A DNA stretch of 64,000 nucleotides from positions 186,001 through 250,000 of the forward strand of contig NZ_VCBX02000001.1 in assembly GCF_005938745.2 (NCBI RefSeq), in the 5' to 3' direction. Below the pieces are notes generated by a model. That model ran no database searches. It was not told where the DNA came from and saw only the letters and a program-made list of their open reading frames with translations. The DNA comes from Rhodococcus sp. KBS0724. Its GTDB lineage: Bacteria > Actinomycetota > Actinomycetes > Mycobacteriales > Mycobacteriaceae. The translations under genes and the position numbers were made by a program. This document shows, in pieces, positions 26,709 through 35,071 of this stretch; positions within the stretch are counted from its first letter, which is position 1; the number at the start of each line of letters is the position of its first letter.

Positions 26709-29003
26709 ATGAAAAACAAGAAGTTACGTCGGCTGTTAGCCGCCGCCAGCACCGCCGCGATAGCGGTGGGTTTCGCCACGTCGTTCGGCGTCATGGCCGC
26801 ATCCGCTGCGCCCGTGAGCGCATCGACGACATCCGGCAGTTGGACATTCAACCGCACGATCAGCAACGGTACGCCCGTCCCTGGCGACACAATCACCGTC
26901 ACGAACAACATTCGCTGGAACGGTGGTCTCGCTCCGACCATCAGCGCCTTCAAGGACATTCACCCGGATTGCCTCACCTACGTCGCGGATTCGTCACGAG
27001 TCAGCGGTAAGGGTGTCACCACGGATTCGACCAACTCCACCTATGTACGCATGACAGGATCGTGGATCCGCAGCGCCGTCGATCGGAACATCGACTACAC
27101 GGTGACGTATACCGTCGGCCAGAACTGCGCCCGCGACGTCGCACTGATAACGGGAGCCGGCATCAGTGCGAACCAGAGTTTGGGCTCTGAAACCGCCAAT
27201 GCCGGTCCGTCCATCACAGTTGCAAAAGCTGCGACGCAGACCAGCCTCGCCGTAGCGCCTGCGCCGCAAGCTAATCGGTCCTCGACCCTGACGGCCACCG
27301 TCACAACAGGTGCCACCGGAAACGTCGACTTTTTCAACGGCGGCAACCTCCTAGGTACTGGCACGATCGCTAACGGGACAGCTACCTACGCGTGGACCCC
27401 GACCGGCGCGGACGCCGGCCAGCCGTACGCGATCACCGCGAAGTACCTCAGCGACGCCACCAATGCGGTATCGACCTCGGCCCCGCAAACCGGAACTGTG
27501 GCAGCTGCGCCGACCGTACCGGCTGCCCCGACTGAAGTCACGGTGAACCCGGCTTCTGTCGTTGTCGGCGGAACTGTGACGGTTTCCGGTAAGGCTGAGG
27601 CCAATTCGGAGGTCACTGTCATAGCTGGTGACAAGACGTGCAAGGTTACTGCAAATGCTGCCGGGGCTTTCAGCTGTGACATCACCACCAGCGAGCCCGG
27701 CACTCTGACCGTGACTGCTGTTGCGGCCAATACTGTTGGTGTCGGGCCGATCTCGGCCCCAGTCACTGTTGAAGTGTCGGCCCCGGCTGATGTTGATACG
27801 ACGCTTGGTTTGATGGTTCCGTCTGTTGCGACGACGGGTGTTGCTGTTGATTTGACGGCGACGGTTGCTCCGGCGAACGCGGTGGGTACGGTGCAGTTCC
27901 AGGACAACGGTGTCGATATTGGTTCGGCGGTGAGTGTTGTCGGTGGTGTCGGGACTCTCTCGCATGCGTTCGGTTCTGCTGGTGCGCATTCGATTACGGC
28001 GAGTTTCACTGCGGGTGCGGGTTTCAATGATTCGGTTGCTACTGAGAAGACGGTGACGGTTTCTGATCCTGTTGCGGTTGATGTTGATACGACGCTTGGT
28101 TTGACGGTTCCGCCTGTTGCGACGACGGGTGTTGCTGTTGATCTGACGGCGGCTGTGACTCCGGCTTCAGCTGCGGGTTCGGTGTCGTTCAAGGTTGCGG
28201 GTGCCGAGGTTGGTACTGCTTCTGTGTCGAATGGTGTTGCGACGCTTTCGCACACGTTTGCTGTTGCGGGCGTGCAGTCGGTGACGGCGGATTTCTCGGG
28301 TGCGGGTTTTGTGGCCTCGAGTGCGGGCCCGTCGCCGGTGACGGTTTCTGATGCAGCGGTGGTCGACACGAGTTCGACAACGGTGCTCAGTGTTGCCGGT
28401 GAAGCGAAGGTCGGTGTGGAACTGGATCTTTCCGCTGCTGTTGCCGGTCAGCCTTCAGGTGATCCGGCTCCGTCGGGCGGCACGGTCGCCTTCAAGGTTG
28501 ACGGTGTCAGCGTCGGTTCGGTTCCTGTGGTTAACGGTGTGGCGACGATGCCGCACACGTTCAACGCCGTCGGCACGGTTACGGTGACTGCTGTGTACAG
28601 CGGTTCCGGTACGTTGGCTGGCTCGACATCGAACGCGGCGACGGTCAATGTGACTGTCGAGGCGCCGACTGACGTGGATACGACAACAACGTTGAATGCT
28701 CCGGCATCTGGCGTTGTAGGTGAAAATGTTCAGTTGAAGGCCAACGTGTCTCCGCTGGGCAGTGTCGGTACGGTGCAGTTCTTCGAGGGCAATGTGCCGT
28801 TGGGCGCGGCGGTGGATGTGGTCAACGGTGTCGCTGTTCTTGATCACGCCTTCGCCACTGCGGGTAATCATTCGATCACGGCGGTGTTCAGCGGTGGTCC
28901 CGGGATGAAGGCGTCGGAATCTGCCGGGGCGACGATCAACGTGACCGAAGCGGAGACGGGAACCGGTGGATCGGGTTCTCTGGGTAGTATCTTCGGCTCG
29001 TAG
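26709..29003 (+). CDS. Second large secreted Ig-like repeat protein
   Basis: 764 residues from the ATG at 26709 (MKNKKLRRLLAAAS), with a signal peptide cleaved near MAASAAPV. The N-terminal domain (about residues 36-180) resembles DUF11-type surface modules (TRTISNG-like phrase, VPGDTITVTNNIRW, two Cys), then come about six Ig-like modules of more varied sequence (VDLTATVAPANAVG, VDLTAAVTPASAAG, KVDGVSVGSVPVVNG). It ends TGGSGSLGSIFGS, the same kind of tail as the upstream paralogue. The pair probably arose by duplication and module shuffling and likely decorates the cell surface. No sorting signal seen. Confidence 0.85.
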   Translation: MKNKKLRRLLAAASTAAIAVGFATSFGVMAASAAPVSASTTSGSWTFNRTISNGTPVPGDTITVTNNIRWNGGLAPTISAFKDIHPDCLTYVADSSRVSGKGVTTDSTNSTYVRMTGSWIRSAVDRNIDYTVTYTVGQNCARDVALITGAGISANQSLGSETANAGPSITVAKAATQTSLAVAPAPQANRSSTLTATVTTGATGNVDFFNGGNLLGTGTIANGTATYAWTPTGADAGQPYAITAKYLSDATNAVSTSAPQTGTVAAAPTVPAAPTEVTVNPASVVVGGTVTVSGKAEANSEVTVIAGDKTCKVTANAAGAFSCDITTSEPGTLTVTAVAANTVGVGPISAPVTVEVSAPADVDTTLGLMVPSVATTGVAVDLTATVAPANAVGTVQFQDNGVDIGSAVSVVGGVGTLSHAFGSAGAHSITASFTAGAGFNDSVATEKTVTVSDPVAVDVDTTLGLTVPPVATTGVAVDLTAAVTPASAAGSVSFKVAGAEVGTASVSNGVATLSHTFAVAGVQSVTADFSGAGFVASSAGPSPVTVSDAAVVDTSSTTVLSVAGEAKVGVELDLSAAVAGQPSGDPAPSGGTVAFKVDGVSVGSVPVVNGVATMPHTFNAVGTVTVTAVYSGSGTLAGSTSNAATVNVTVEAPTDVDTTTTLNAPASGVVGENVQLKANVSPLGSVGTVQFFEGNVPLGAAVDVVNGVAVLDHAFATAGNHSITAVFSGGPGMKASESAGATINVTEAETGTGGSGSLGSIFGS

Positions 29004-29036
29004 GCAGAAGGTGATCGTTCTTCGCCCGTAACATGA

Positions 29037-29072
29037 AGTGGGGCTGCAGGTCTGATGACCTGCAGCCCCACT
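29037..29072. terminator. Bidirectional terminator between convergent genes
   Basis: Perfect 16-bp stem AGTGGGGCTGCAGGTC with its reverse complement and a 4-base loop (TGAT), 33 bp after the Ig-like gene and 16 bp before the end of the MBL-Rieske gene. Confidence 0.9.
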
Positions 29073-29088
29073 CTCGGCTATGTCGGGG

Positions 29089-30636
29089 TTAGAGCTTTCG
29101 GGTGCGCAGCTCGTGTCCCTTGGACGTCTTGCATGCGCCGGTCTCGAGATCCCACTGCCAGCCGTGCAGGTTGCACGTGAGCTTGTTGCCTTCCACCACA
29201 CCGAATTTGGTGAGATCGGCCTTCAGGTGCGGGCAACGACGCTGAATCTCGTAGCCGCCCAGTTCGATGGACGCGGTGTCGTCGTGTGCTTCGGAGAACC
29301 AGCCGTCGGCGTAGACGATGCGCTCGTCGGTGAGGCACTTGAAGAACGTGTAGAGGAACTCGTTGTACCCGCCTACACGCCACGCCTGGAAGCGGGTGGA
29401 GAGGAAGATGGTGTTGACCCAGTCGGGTTCGTCGTCGCGCAGGACTGTGCGAACCAACTCGGGTGCAATACGGAATCCGTAGCGGTACTTGCCTTCACCC
29501 TCGATGGGCTCGCGGACCAGGCGCTTCGGGAAGTCGAGAACTACCGTCTCGTCACCCATGACAAGTCCGACCGGGTAGCCGATACCGTCGCAGATGACGT
29601 CCGATTGCGCCATGATGGGCTCGAACTTCGCCTTGATCGCTTCGAGGAGCGGTTCGCCCTCGGCCGGCGCCCACGACGCCTTCTCGGCGGCGAGCACGGG
29701 AGCCATCTTCTTGGCCATGTTCTCGATGTACTCGGCCTTGTTCGAGAAAATCTTGTCGACCTCGTCATCCGGAATCGGATGGGACAGAACAGCTTCGCTG
29801 CCATGAATGTCCACCACGGAACCGGGGATCATCAGCAGACCACCGTTGTTGCCGTGGATGCGCATCTGCTCGAGGAACACGATCTGGTCGGGGAAGATGT
29901 TTCCCTCGTCGTCGTGATCGTCGTTGAGGTCACGCAGAGCGTCGTCGAGGAAAACCGGCGGGCCGGCCGACGGGACGACCCAGGTGGCGTCGACCTGCTC
30001 GATGTAGCTACGGCAGCGGTCCATGCCGCGCTGACGCTTCTGCTTGCCGAAGTTGCGCTTGGTGCCCTTCGGGATGTCGTAGACCATCGGGTACCAGATG
30101 GCGCCCGAGTACTGCAGAAGGTGGATGTCGATCTTGCCGAACTGCTCGCCGAGGACGTCCATGTCGACCGGGCGCGCGTCGTTCATGTTGAAGCACGTGG
30201 TCTCGCCGTCGGAAATCACGATGCCTGAATCGCCGATCGGGCCGTCGGCCGGGGCGCGCAGGGCGATGATCATGATCTCCAGGTCACCCTTGGGGCCCGA
30301 GACGGTGTGCTTGACGGAATCCTCGGTTTCGAAGAACTTGTGGAAACCGAGCTTCTCGAGCTCACGCTTGAGGTCCGGGACCGGGTAGTCCGGCAGCAGC
30401 ACCGTGGCGTCCTTGTTGACGTGCTTGCTCAGGTTTTCGGGATCGAAATGATCCTTGTGAAGGTGCGAGACGTACAGGTAATCGCAATTACCGATGGCGT
30501 CCCAATCCAACTCCGAGTTATCCGGGAACGGGAACCACGACGCAAAATACGCGGGGTTGACCCACGGATCGCACAGGATCGAGCCTGCGGTCGTCTGAAT
30601 GTGGAATCCGGCGTGACCGACGCTGGTGACCTGCAC
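29089..30636 (-). CDS. Metallo-beta-lactamase-fold / Rieske [2Fe-2S] fusion (Rv3818-type)
   Basis: 515 residues. The N-terminal half has the metallo-beta-lactamase motif SHLHKDHFD (about residues 57-65) with further His/Asp, as in UlaG/RomA-like hydrolases. The C-terminus is a Rieske domain: CPHLKADL and, 17 residues later, CNLHGWQWDLETG, giving the Cys-x-His and Cys-x2-His cluster ligands. A similar fusion, Rv3818, is found at the same place in M. tuberculosis. It is predicted to be cytosolic (no signal peptide) and to combine hydrolase or oxygenase-like chemistry with electron transfer, but the reaction is not known. Confidence 0.9.
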   Translation of the reverse strand: MQVTSVGHAGFHIQTTAGSILCDPWVNPAYFASWFPFPDNSELDWDAIGNCDYLYVSHLHKDHFDPENLSKHVNKDATVLLPDYPVPDLKRELEKLGFHKFFETEDSVKHTVSGPKGDLEIMIIALRAPADGPIGDSGIVISDGETTCFNMNDARPVDMDVLGEQFGKIDIHLLQYSGAIWYPMVYDIPKGTKRNFGKQKRQRGMDRCRSYIEQVDATWVVPSAGPPVFLDDALRDLNDDHDDEGNIFPDQIVFLEQMRIHGNNGGLLMIPGSVVDIHGSEAVLSHPIPDDEVDKIFSNKAEYIENMAKKMAPVLAAEKASWAPAEGEPLLEAIKAKFEPIMAQSDVICDGIGYPVGLVMGDETVVLDFPKRLVREPIEGEGKYRYGFRIAPELVRTVLRDDEPDWVNTIFLSTRFQAWRVGGYNEFLYTFFKCLTDERIVYADGWFSEAHDDTASIELGGYEIQRRCPHLKADLTKFGVVEGNKLTCNLHGWQWDLETGACKTSKGHELRTRKL

Positions 30637-30803
30637 TGGTATGCCTCCTGAAAATGTGCTGAGCGACGGTACCAGGGTAGGCCCTCCGCGCAGCGGGTTC
30701 GATCAGGCAACCCCTCAGCACCGCAGATAACCCGACGTCACCACGGGAAACACGCGCCCACGCGGTGGGTCAGATCACGGGTTCACCGATAGGCTGGGAA
30801 CCT

Positions 30804-31559
30804 GTGGACCCCGTATACAGAACAGTCATCGGCATCGCCCGTACCGTCTTCGCGTTCGAAGGCCTGAAGTTCTCGGTTCAAGGCGATCGGAATATCCCCG
30901 CTACCGGTGGAGCGGTGATCGCGATCAACCACACCGGGTACATGGACTTCACCTACGCGGGTCTGCCGGCGCGCACCCCGAAGCGGTACATCCGGTTCAT
31001 GGCCAAGAAGGAAGTTTTCGACAACAAGATTTCCGGGCCCATCATGCGAGCCCTCAAGCACATCCCCGTCGACCGCGGCGCGGGTGCTGATTCCTACAAG
31101 GCAGCCGTCGACTTCCTCAAGCGCGGAGAACTGGTTGGCGTGTATCCCGAGGCCACGATCAGCCGGAGCTTCGAGATCAAGGAATTCAAGTCCGGTGCGG
31201 CCCGCATGGCGATCGAGGCGGGTGTCCCGATCATCCCCGTCGCGATCTGGGGCGCGCAGCGCGTGTGGACCAAGGGGTATCCGAAGCGGCTGGGCCGCAC
31301 CAATACTCCGATCTCCATCGCTGTCGGTGAGCCCATCCAGCCTTTCGAGCCGGCTAGCGAGCTGACGGCCAAGCTGCGCACGACGATGCAGGAACTGCTG
31401 CTCGAAGCTCAGAAGGGTTACGAGCATCCCGCCGGCGAGTACTGGGTACCCGCACGATTGGGTGGCAGCGCTCCCACCCTCGAACAGGCAGACAAGATGG
31501 ACGCCGAAGAAGCCGAGGCCAAGGCAAAAGCACGCGAGGCCCGCAAGTCGGAAGGCTGA
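30804..31559 (+). CDS. 1-acylglycerol-3-phosphate-type acyltransferase
   Basis: 251 residues from a GTG (VDPVYRTVIGIA). PlsC-family motifs: NHTGYMDF (HX4D catalytic motif, about residues 45-52), a VDRGAG region, YPEATISRSFEIKEFKSG (acceptor-binding, normally EGTRS) and VPIIPVAIWG. Makes phosphatidic acid or acylates a related polar lipid at the membrane. It is one of two tandem paralogues (4 bp apart), as in the Rv3814c-Rv3816c group of M. tuberculosis. Acceptor specificity cannot be read from the sequence. Confidence 0.92.
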   Translation: MDPVYRTVIGIARTVFAFEGLKFSVQGDRNIPATGGAVIAINHTGYMDFTYAGLPARTPKRYIRFMAKKEVFDNKISGPIMRALKHIPVDRGAGADSYKAAVDFLKRGELVGVYPEATISRSFEIKEFKSGAARMAIEAGVPIIPVAIWGAQRVWTKGYPKRLGRTNTPISIAVGEPIQPFEPASELTAKLRTTMQELLLEAQKGYEHPAGEYWVPARLGGSAPTLEQADKMDAEEAEAKAKAREARKSEG

Positions 31560-31563
31560 GCCC

Positions 31564-32298
31564 GTGACCGCCGAACCCGTGTACACGGCAGTCGAGACCA
31601 CCGCGCGTGTTCTCTGCTGTCTACAGGGTCTGGCGGTCACCCGAACCGGCACCGAGAACGTTCCGCATACCGGCGGAGCGGTGATCGCGATCAACCACAC
31701 GAGCTACCTGGACTTCATCCACGCGGCCCTTGCCGTGCGCGAGTCGAAGCGGAAGCTTCGGGTGATGGCCAAAACGGAATTGGCGAACAACAAGGTTCTC
31801 GCGTTCCTCATGCGGGGGTGTGGCGTCATCGAAGTGGATCGCTCGGCGGGTGCATCGGCCTTCCAGGCAGGGGTCGACGCATTGCGCCGTGGCGAATTGG
31901 TTGGCGTGTATCCCGAGGCGACAATCAGTCGGAGTTTCGAGATCAAGGAATTCAAGTCCGGTGCTGCCCGGATGGCCATCGAAGCGAAGGCGCCGATCAT
32001 TCCGGTGATTGTCTGGGGTGCACAGCGGGTGGTGACAAAGGGTGGTCCGAAGAATCTGGGCCGCAACCACTTTCCCATTTCCGTGGAGGTTGGTACGCCA
32101 ATTGATCCGGTAGAGCCGGCAGACGCACTCACCGAGATTCTGCGGATTGAGATGGACGCCATCTTGCGTCACGCTCAGGATGGGTTTGCCCATGAGCCGG
32201 GTGCGTACTGGGTCCCGCGTCGGCTCGGTGGAGGAGCGCCCACTCCGGAGGAAGCTGCCGCGATGGATGCAGCGGAGCGGGCGAAGCGGGCTGGATGA
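31564..32298 (+). CDS. Second PlsC-type acyltransferase
   Basis: 244 residues from a GTG, 4 bp after the first acyltransferase. It has NHTSYLDF (HX4D), VDRSAGASAFQAG, YPEATISRSFEIKEFKSG and IIPVIVWGAQR. The stretch around the acceptor motif is almost identical at DNA level to the first gene, including a 29-base identical run, showing gene duplication or conversion. It ends the conserved block: the next orthologous neighbour (Cof-type hydrolase) is found only after the IS/defence island. Confidence 0.92.
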   Translation: MTAEPVYTAVETTARVLCCLQGLAVTRTGTENVPHTGGAVIAINHTSYLDFIHAALAVRESKRKLRVMAKTELANNKVLAFLMRGCGVIEVDRSAGASAFQAGVDALRRGELVGVYPEATISRSFEIKEFKSGAARMAIEAKAPIIPVIVWGAQRVVTKGGPKNLGRNHFPISVEVGTPIDPVEPADALTEILRIEMDAILRHAQDGFAHEPGAYWVPRRLGGGAPTPEEAAAMDAAERAKRAG

Positions 32299-32461
32299 TT
32301 CAAACCGCGATTGAATTGTCACGCAGACATCTTTGATGTCACTTGGCGCGGCTACTCCGGATCAGATCCGACTGCAAATCGATCGTCAGCGCGAGTGCGC
32401 CGATGAACATCAAGGTCTCCGGAAACTCCGGTGCGATTCAGGGGTCAATATTGAAGTGGGC

Positions 32462-33773
32462 GGTTTCTATCGGTCGTCGCAACACTTCTCCCTAGAATCT
32501 GGAGTTTGTGTTGTCGTCATCTCGTCGTGTGAAGAAGGGGCCGGGGCGTCGTCCGCAGTCGGCCAAGCGTCAGCGGTTCATGGAGCTCCGCGGCCGCGGG
32601 TGGAGCATTCTCGCGGCTGCCCGTGAGGTCGGTGTATCCCGAACCACCGGAAACAACTGGTCGCGCGGCTACAAGACCTACCGCAACGGTGCGGCCGTGG
32701 GGTTCGTACCTGCTTTGGAGCGGCTGGCGGTACGTGAGATCAGTGCCCGGTTTCTGTCCCAAGACGAACGCATCGAGATCGCCGATCTACGCCGTGCGGG
32801 ACTGAGTATCCGAGCGATCGCAGGCCGGTTGGGGCGGTCGCCCTCGACGATCTCGCGCGAACTTCGCCGGAACGCAGTCACGGGCAACGATTATCGGCCG
32901 TTCGAGGCCCACCGACGTGCCACGGCCCGACGAGCCCGGCGGCATCGGCGACGTCTGGAGATCACACCAGAATTACAGCGGGTCGTGGCGGAACTGTTGT
33001 CGCAGCGGTGGAGTCCGCAGCAGATCAGCCGGCATCTGCGGGCGCGATTCCCGGACGAGCCGCGGATGTGGTTGTGCCACGAGAGCATCTATCGGGCCAT
33101 CTACCAGCCCGGATCGCTTTTACTGCGGCCCTCTCCGCTGGCCCCGCAGCGGCGGTCACCGCTGCGCACCGGCCGTGATCACCGGCGTGCTCAGCGGCGC
33201 GGAGAGCTACGCCGCCCGCGATTCGAGCAGCCGATGCTCACCATTCATCAACGGCCATTCCCTCCCGAGGACCGTTCGCAAGCTGGGCACTGGGAAGGTG
33301 ACTTAATCACCGGCGCCCACAACCAATCCGCGATCGGCACGCTCGTCGAGCGCCAGACACGGATGGTTCGGTTGCTGCATCTTCCCTTCCGCGACGGCGA
33401 TTCTCTCCATGCGGCGCTGACCGCGCGGATGCGCGATCTGCCGGCGGCGTTACTGCGGTCGATCACCTGGGATCAGGGCTCCGAAATGGCCCGTCACACT
33501 ACGATCGCGCGATCGCTGGGCGCACCGGTCTACTTCTGCGATTCACGTTCCCCGTGGCAGCGCGGTTCGAACGAGAACGCCAACGGACTGTTGCGTGACT
33601 ACTTCCCGAAGGGAACAGACCTCGCCATCCACTCGCCGGAGCATCTGCTGGCCGTTGAGAACGAACTCAACAGCCGTCCCAGGGTCGTCCTCCAAGACCG
33701 TTGTCCGACAGAGTTGTTCACGGCTCTACTAGAGTCACAGAATCCGTCGGTGTTGCGACGTTGACTAGAACCC
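32462..33773 (+). mobile_element. IS30-family insertion sequence
   Basis: About 1.31 kb. Imperfect terminal inverted repeats were found by eye: 32462-32485 (starting GGTTTCTA, ending CGTCGCAACAC) against the reverse complement of 33750-33773 (GGGTTCTA...CGTCGCAACAC), 18 of 24 positions matching. The right repeat contains the transposase stop codon. No clear target-site duplication is visible in the few bases on either side, so exact ends are approximate. Confidence 0.75.
32508..33764 (+). CDS. IS30-family transposase
   Basis: 418 residues from a GTG. An N-terminal helix-turn-helix (GWSILAAAREVGVSRTTGNNW) quoted in part as AAREVGVSRTTGNNW, a second HTH (LSIRAIAGRLGRSPSTISRE) and the rve/DDE catalytic core with Asp265 (HWEGDLI), Asp322 (TWDQGSEM) and Glu356 (NENANGLLRDYFPKG) are all present, so the enzyme looks intact and the element may be active. 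Catalyses cut-and-copy transposition of the element. It interrupts the conserved order between the acyltransferase and HAD hydrolase genes, just downstream of a defence gene pair. Confidence 0.95.
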   Translation: MLSSSRRVKKGPGRRPQSAKRQRFMELRGRGWSILAAAREVGVSRTTGNNWSRGYKTYRNGAAVGFVPALERLAVREISARFLSQDERIEIADLRRAGLSIRAIAGRLGRSPSTISRELRRNAVTGNDYRPFEAHRRATARRARRHRRRLEITPELQRVVAELLSQRWSPQQISRHLRARFPDEPRMWLCHESIYRAIYQPGSLLLRPSPLAPQRRSPLRTGRDHRRAQRRGELRRPRFEQPMLTIHQRPFPPEDRSQAGHWEGDLITGAHNQSAIGTLVERQTRMVRLLHLPFRDGDSLHAALTARMRDLPAALLRSITWDQGSEMARHTTIARSLGAPVYFCDSRSPWQRGSNENANGLLRDYFPKGTDLAIHSPEHLLAVENELNSRPRVVLQDRCPTELFTALLESQNPSVLRR

Positions 33774-33985
33774 AAGGTGCCGTACTTTGATCAGTTTTCA
33801 CCTGCCGTCGACAGGGGTTCGACACCGTCCTCTGAAAAGTTCTGCTGTGATGGTCGCCGTAGCGCGAAGCACGGCCCTGCCGATGCAGCCCAGATCGCGG
33901 GACACTCAGCGTCTCATGCCAATCCGCGAGGGTTGTCCGCCCTCGGCATTGGACGTGTCGCCGTACGTGGATTCCTCCCAATCCT

Positions 33986-35071
33986 TCATGGAACCCAGAC
34001 CGGGTAGGGGCTCTGTCCAGGGGTATCGAGGATGATCCCGACGCTTTGCTCCGCGCGAGTCACCGCCACGTAGAAGTTGGCTGCTTGCTGATGTTTGAGG
34101 ACGGTCCCTTTCTGGAGGAACTGAGTGATCGGGCCGGTCGGGTAGATCAGCACGCGTTCGCGTCCGAGCCCCTTGGCTTTGCCGAAGTTCATGAATCCCA
34201 GGTGCTCGAACGACTTGCCTGTCCCGGCAGAGTGCCGCAACGGGAGCGGTGAGTACCTCTCCATGTAGACATCGACATGCTCAGATTTGATGAGAAAAAT
34301 TCCGTCATGCCCGGTCGCCCGCTCGTTCATCGAGATTGTGGGCTCGAATCCCCATTCTTCTTCGAACATGGAATCGGCCAGCGATGCGATTGCCGACGAG
34401 CACCGCCATGTCTGGCATCGTTGGTCTATTTTTAGTCGCCTGGATTTTTCATCGGCTTTGAACTTTTTCCAGATCCCCATGTACATGAACTTCTTGTTCT
34501 TGCGTTCACGTTCGTTCGTTGCCAAGATGGCTTGTCTGATATCTCCCACCATGTTGACCGGGATACTCGACTTCATCAGCAGGTTCAGTATCTCCAGGTC
34601 GTAACCGCACAGGTCTTGAACTTCGTCGATGAAGATCCGGTCGTAGATTCGTGCAAGCCTGCGGATACCTGCGCCAGCTGATGCCTCTTCAACACGGACC
34701 GCCAATTGTGGGAGGTGGACCTTTCTCGCTTCTCCGTGCTCGTTGAAGTATCGTGGCCAGTCCTCGACTTTGGAGTACTGCTGCGGCGGACTGTTGAAGT
34801 CGAATCCTTTGCTGCGTGCCCCTTCGTAGAGAAAGGGCAGGAAGGGGCGAACGAAGTTGCCTAGGAGGAACGAAAACCATCCACTGACTTCGATATTGGG
34901 ATGGTCGCCGGCAAATCGTGCCAGACGATCGCGTAACTCAGTCTGGTTAACGGAGGTATAAGTGAGGATCAAGATGCGCTCAGCCCGATCCGCGGCCGCG
35001 CACTCGTCCACGATTCCCTGGGTCTTACGCGATCCAGCCACCGCGAGGGTGAGGTGATTATTCGCTGCCAT
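33986..35071 (-). CDS. Small UvrD-like helicase, GajB-like
   Basis: 361 residues from the ATG at 35071. Superfamily 1 helicase motifs in order: a deviant Walker A AVAGSRKTQ (residues 10-18; Arg replaces the usual Gly), motif Ia TYTSVNQTELRDR, Walker B FIDEVQDL (147-154), motif III MVGDIRQAI, motif V-like FGKAKGLGRERVLI and motif VI YVAVTRAEQS. Only about 360 residues are present against about 490 for typical GajB, so the 1B/2B subdomains are reduced or missing, but the core reaches motif VI and is not obviously truncated. It overlaps the OLD-family gene by 14 bp. Together they resemble Gabija; the phage-defence role is inferred. Confidence 0.8.
   Translation of the reverse strand: MAANNHLTLAVAGSRKTQGIVDECAAADRAERILILTYTSVNQTELRDRLARFAGDHPNIEVSGWFSFLLGNFVRPFLPFLYEGARSKGFDFNSPPQQYSKVEDWPRYFNEHGEARKVHLPQLAVRVEEASAGAGIRRLARIYDRIFIDEVQDLCGYDLEILNLLMKSSIPVNMVGDIRQAILATNERERKNKKFMYMGIWKKFKADEKSRRLKIDQRCQTWRCSSAIASLADSMFEEEWGFEPTISMNERATGHDGIFLIKSEHVDVYMERYSPLPLRHSAGTGKSFEHLGFMNFGKAKGLGRERVLIYPTGPITQFLQKGTVLKHQQAANFYVAVTRAEQSVGIILDTPGQSPYPVWVP

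Noticed and set aside
33774..33985. Attachment site or tRNA remnant (GGGGTTCGACACC stretch)
   Set aside because: It recalls a T-arm but no acceptor stem or cloverleaf can be folded around it.
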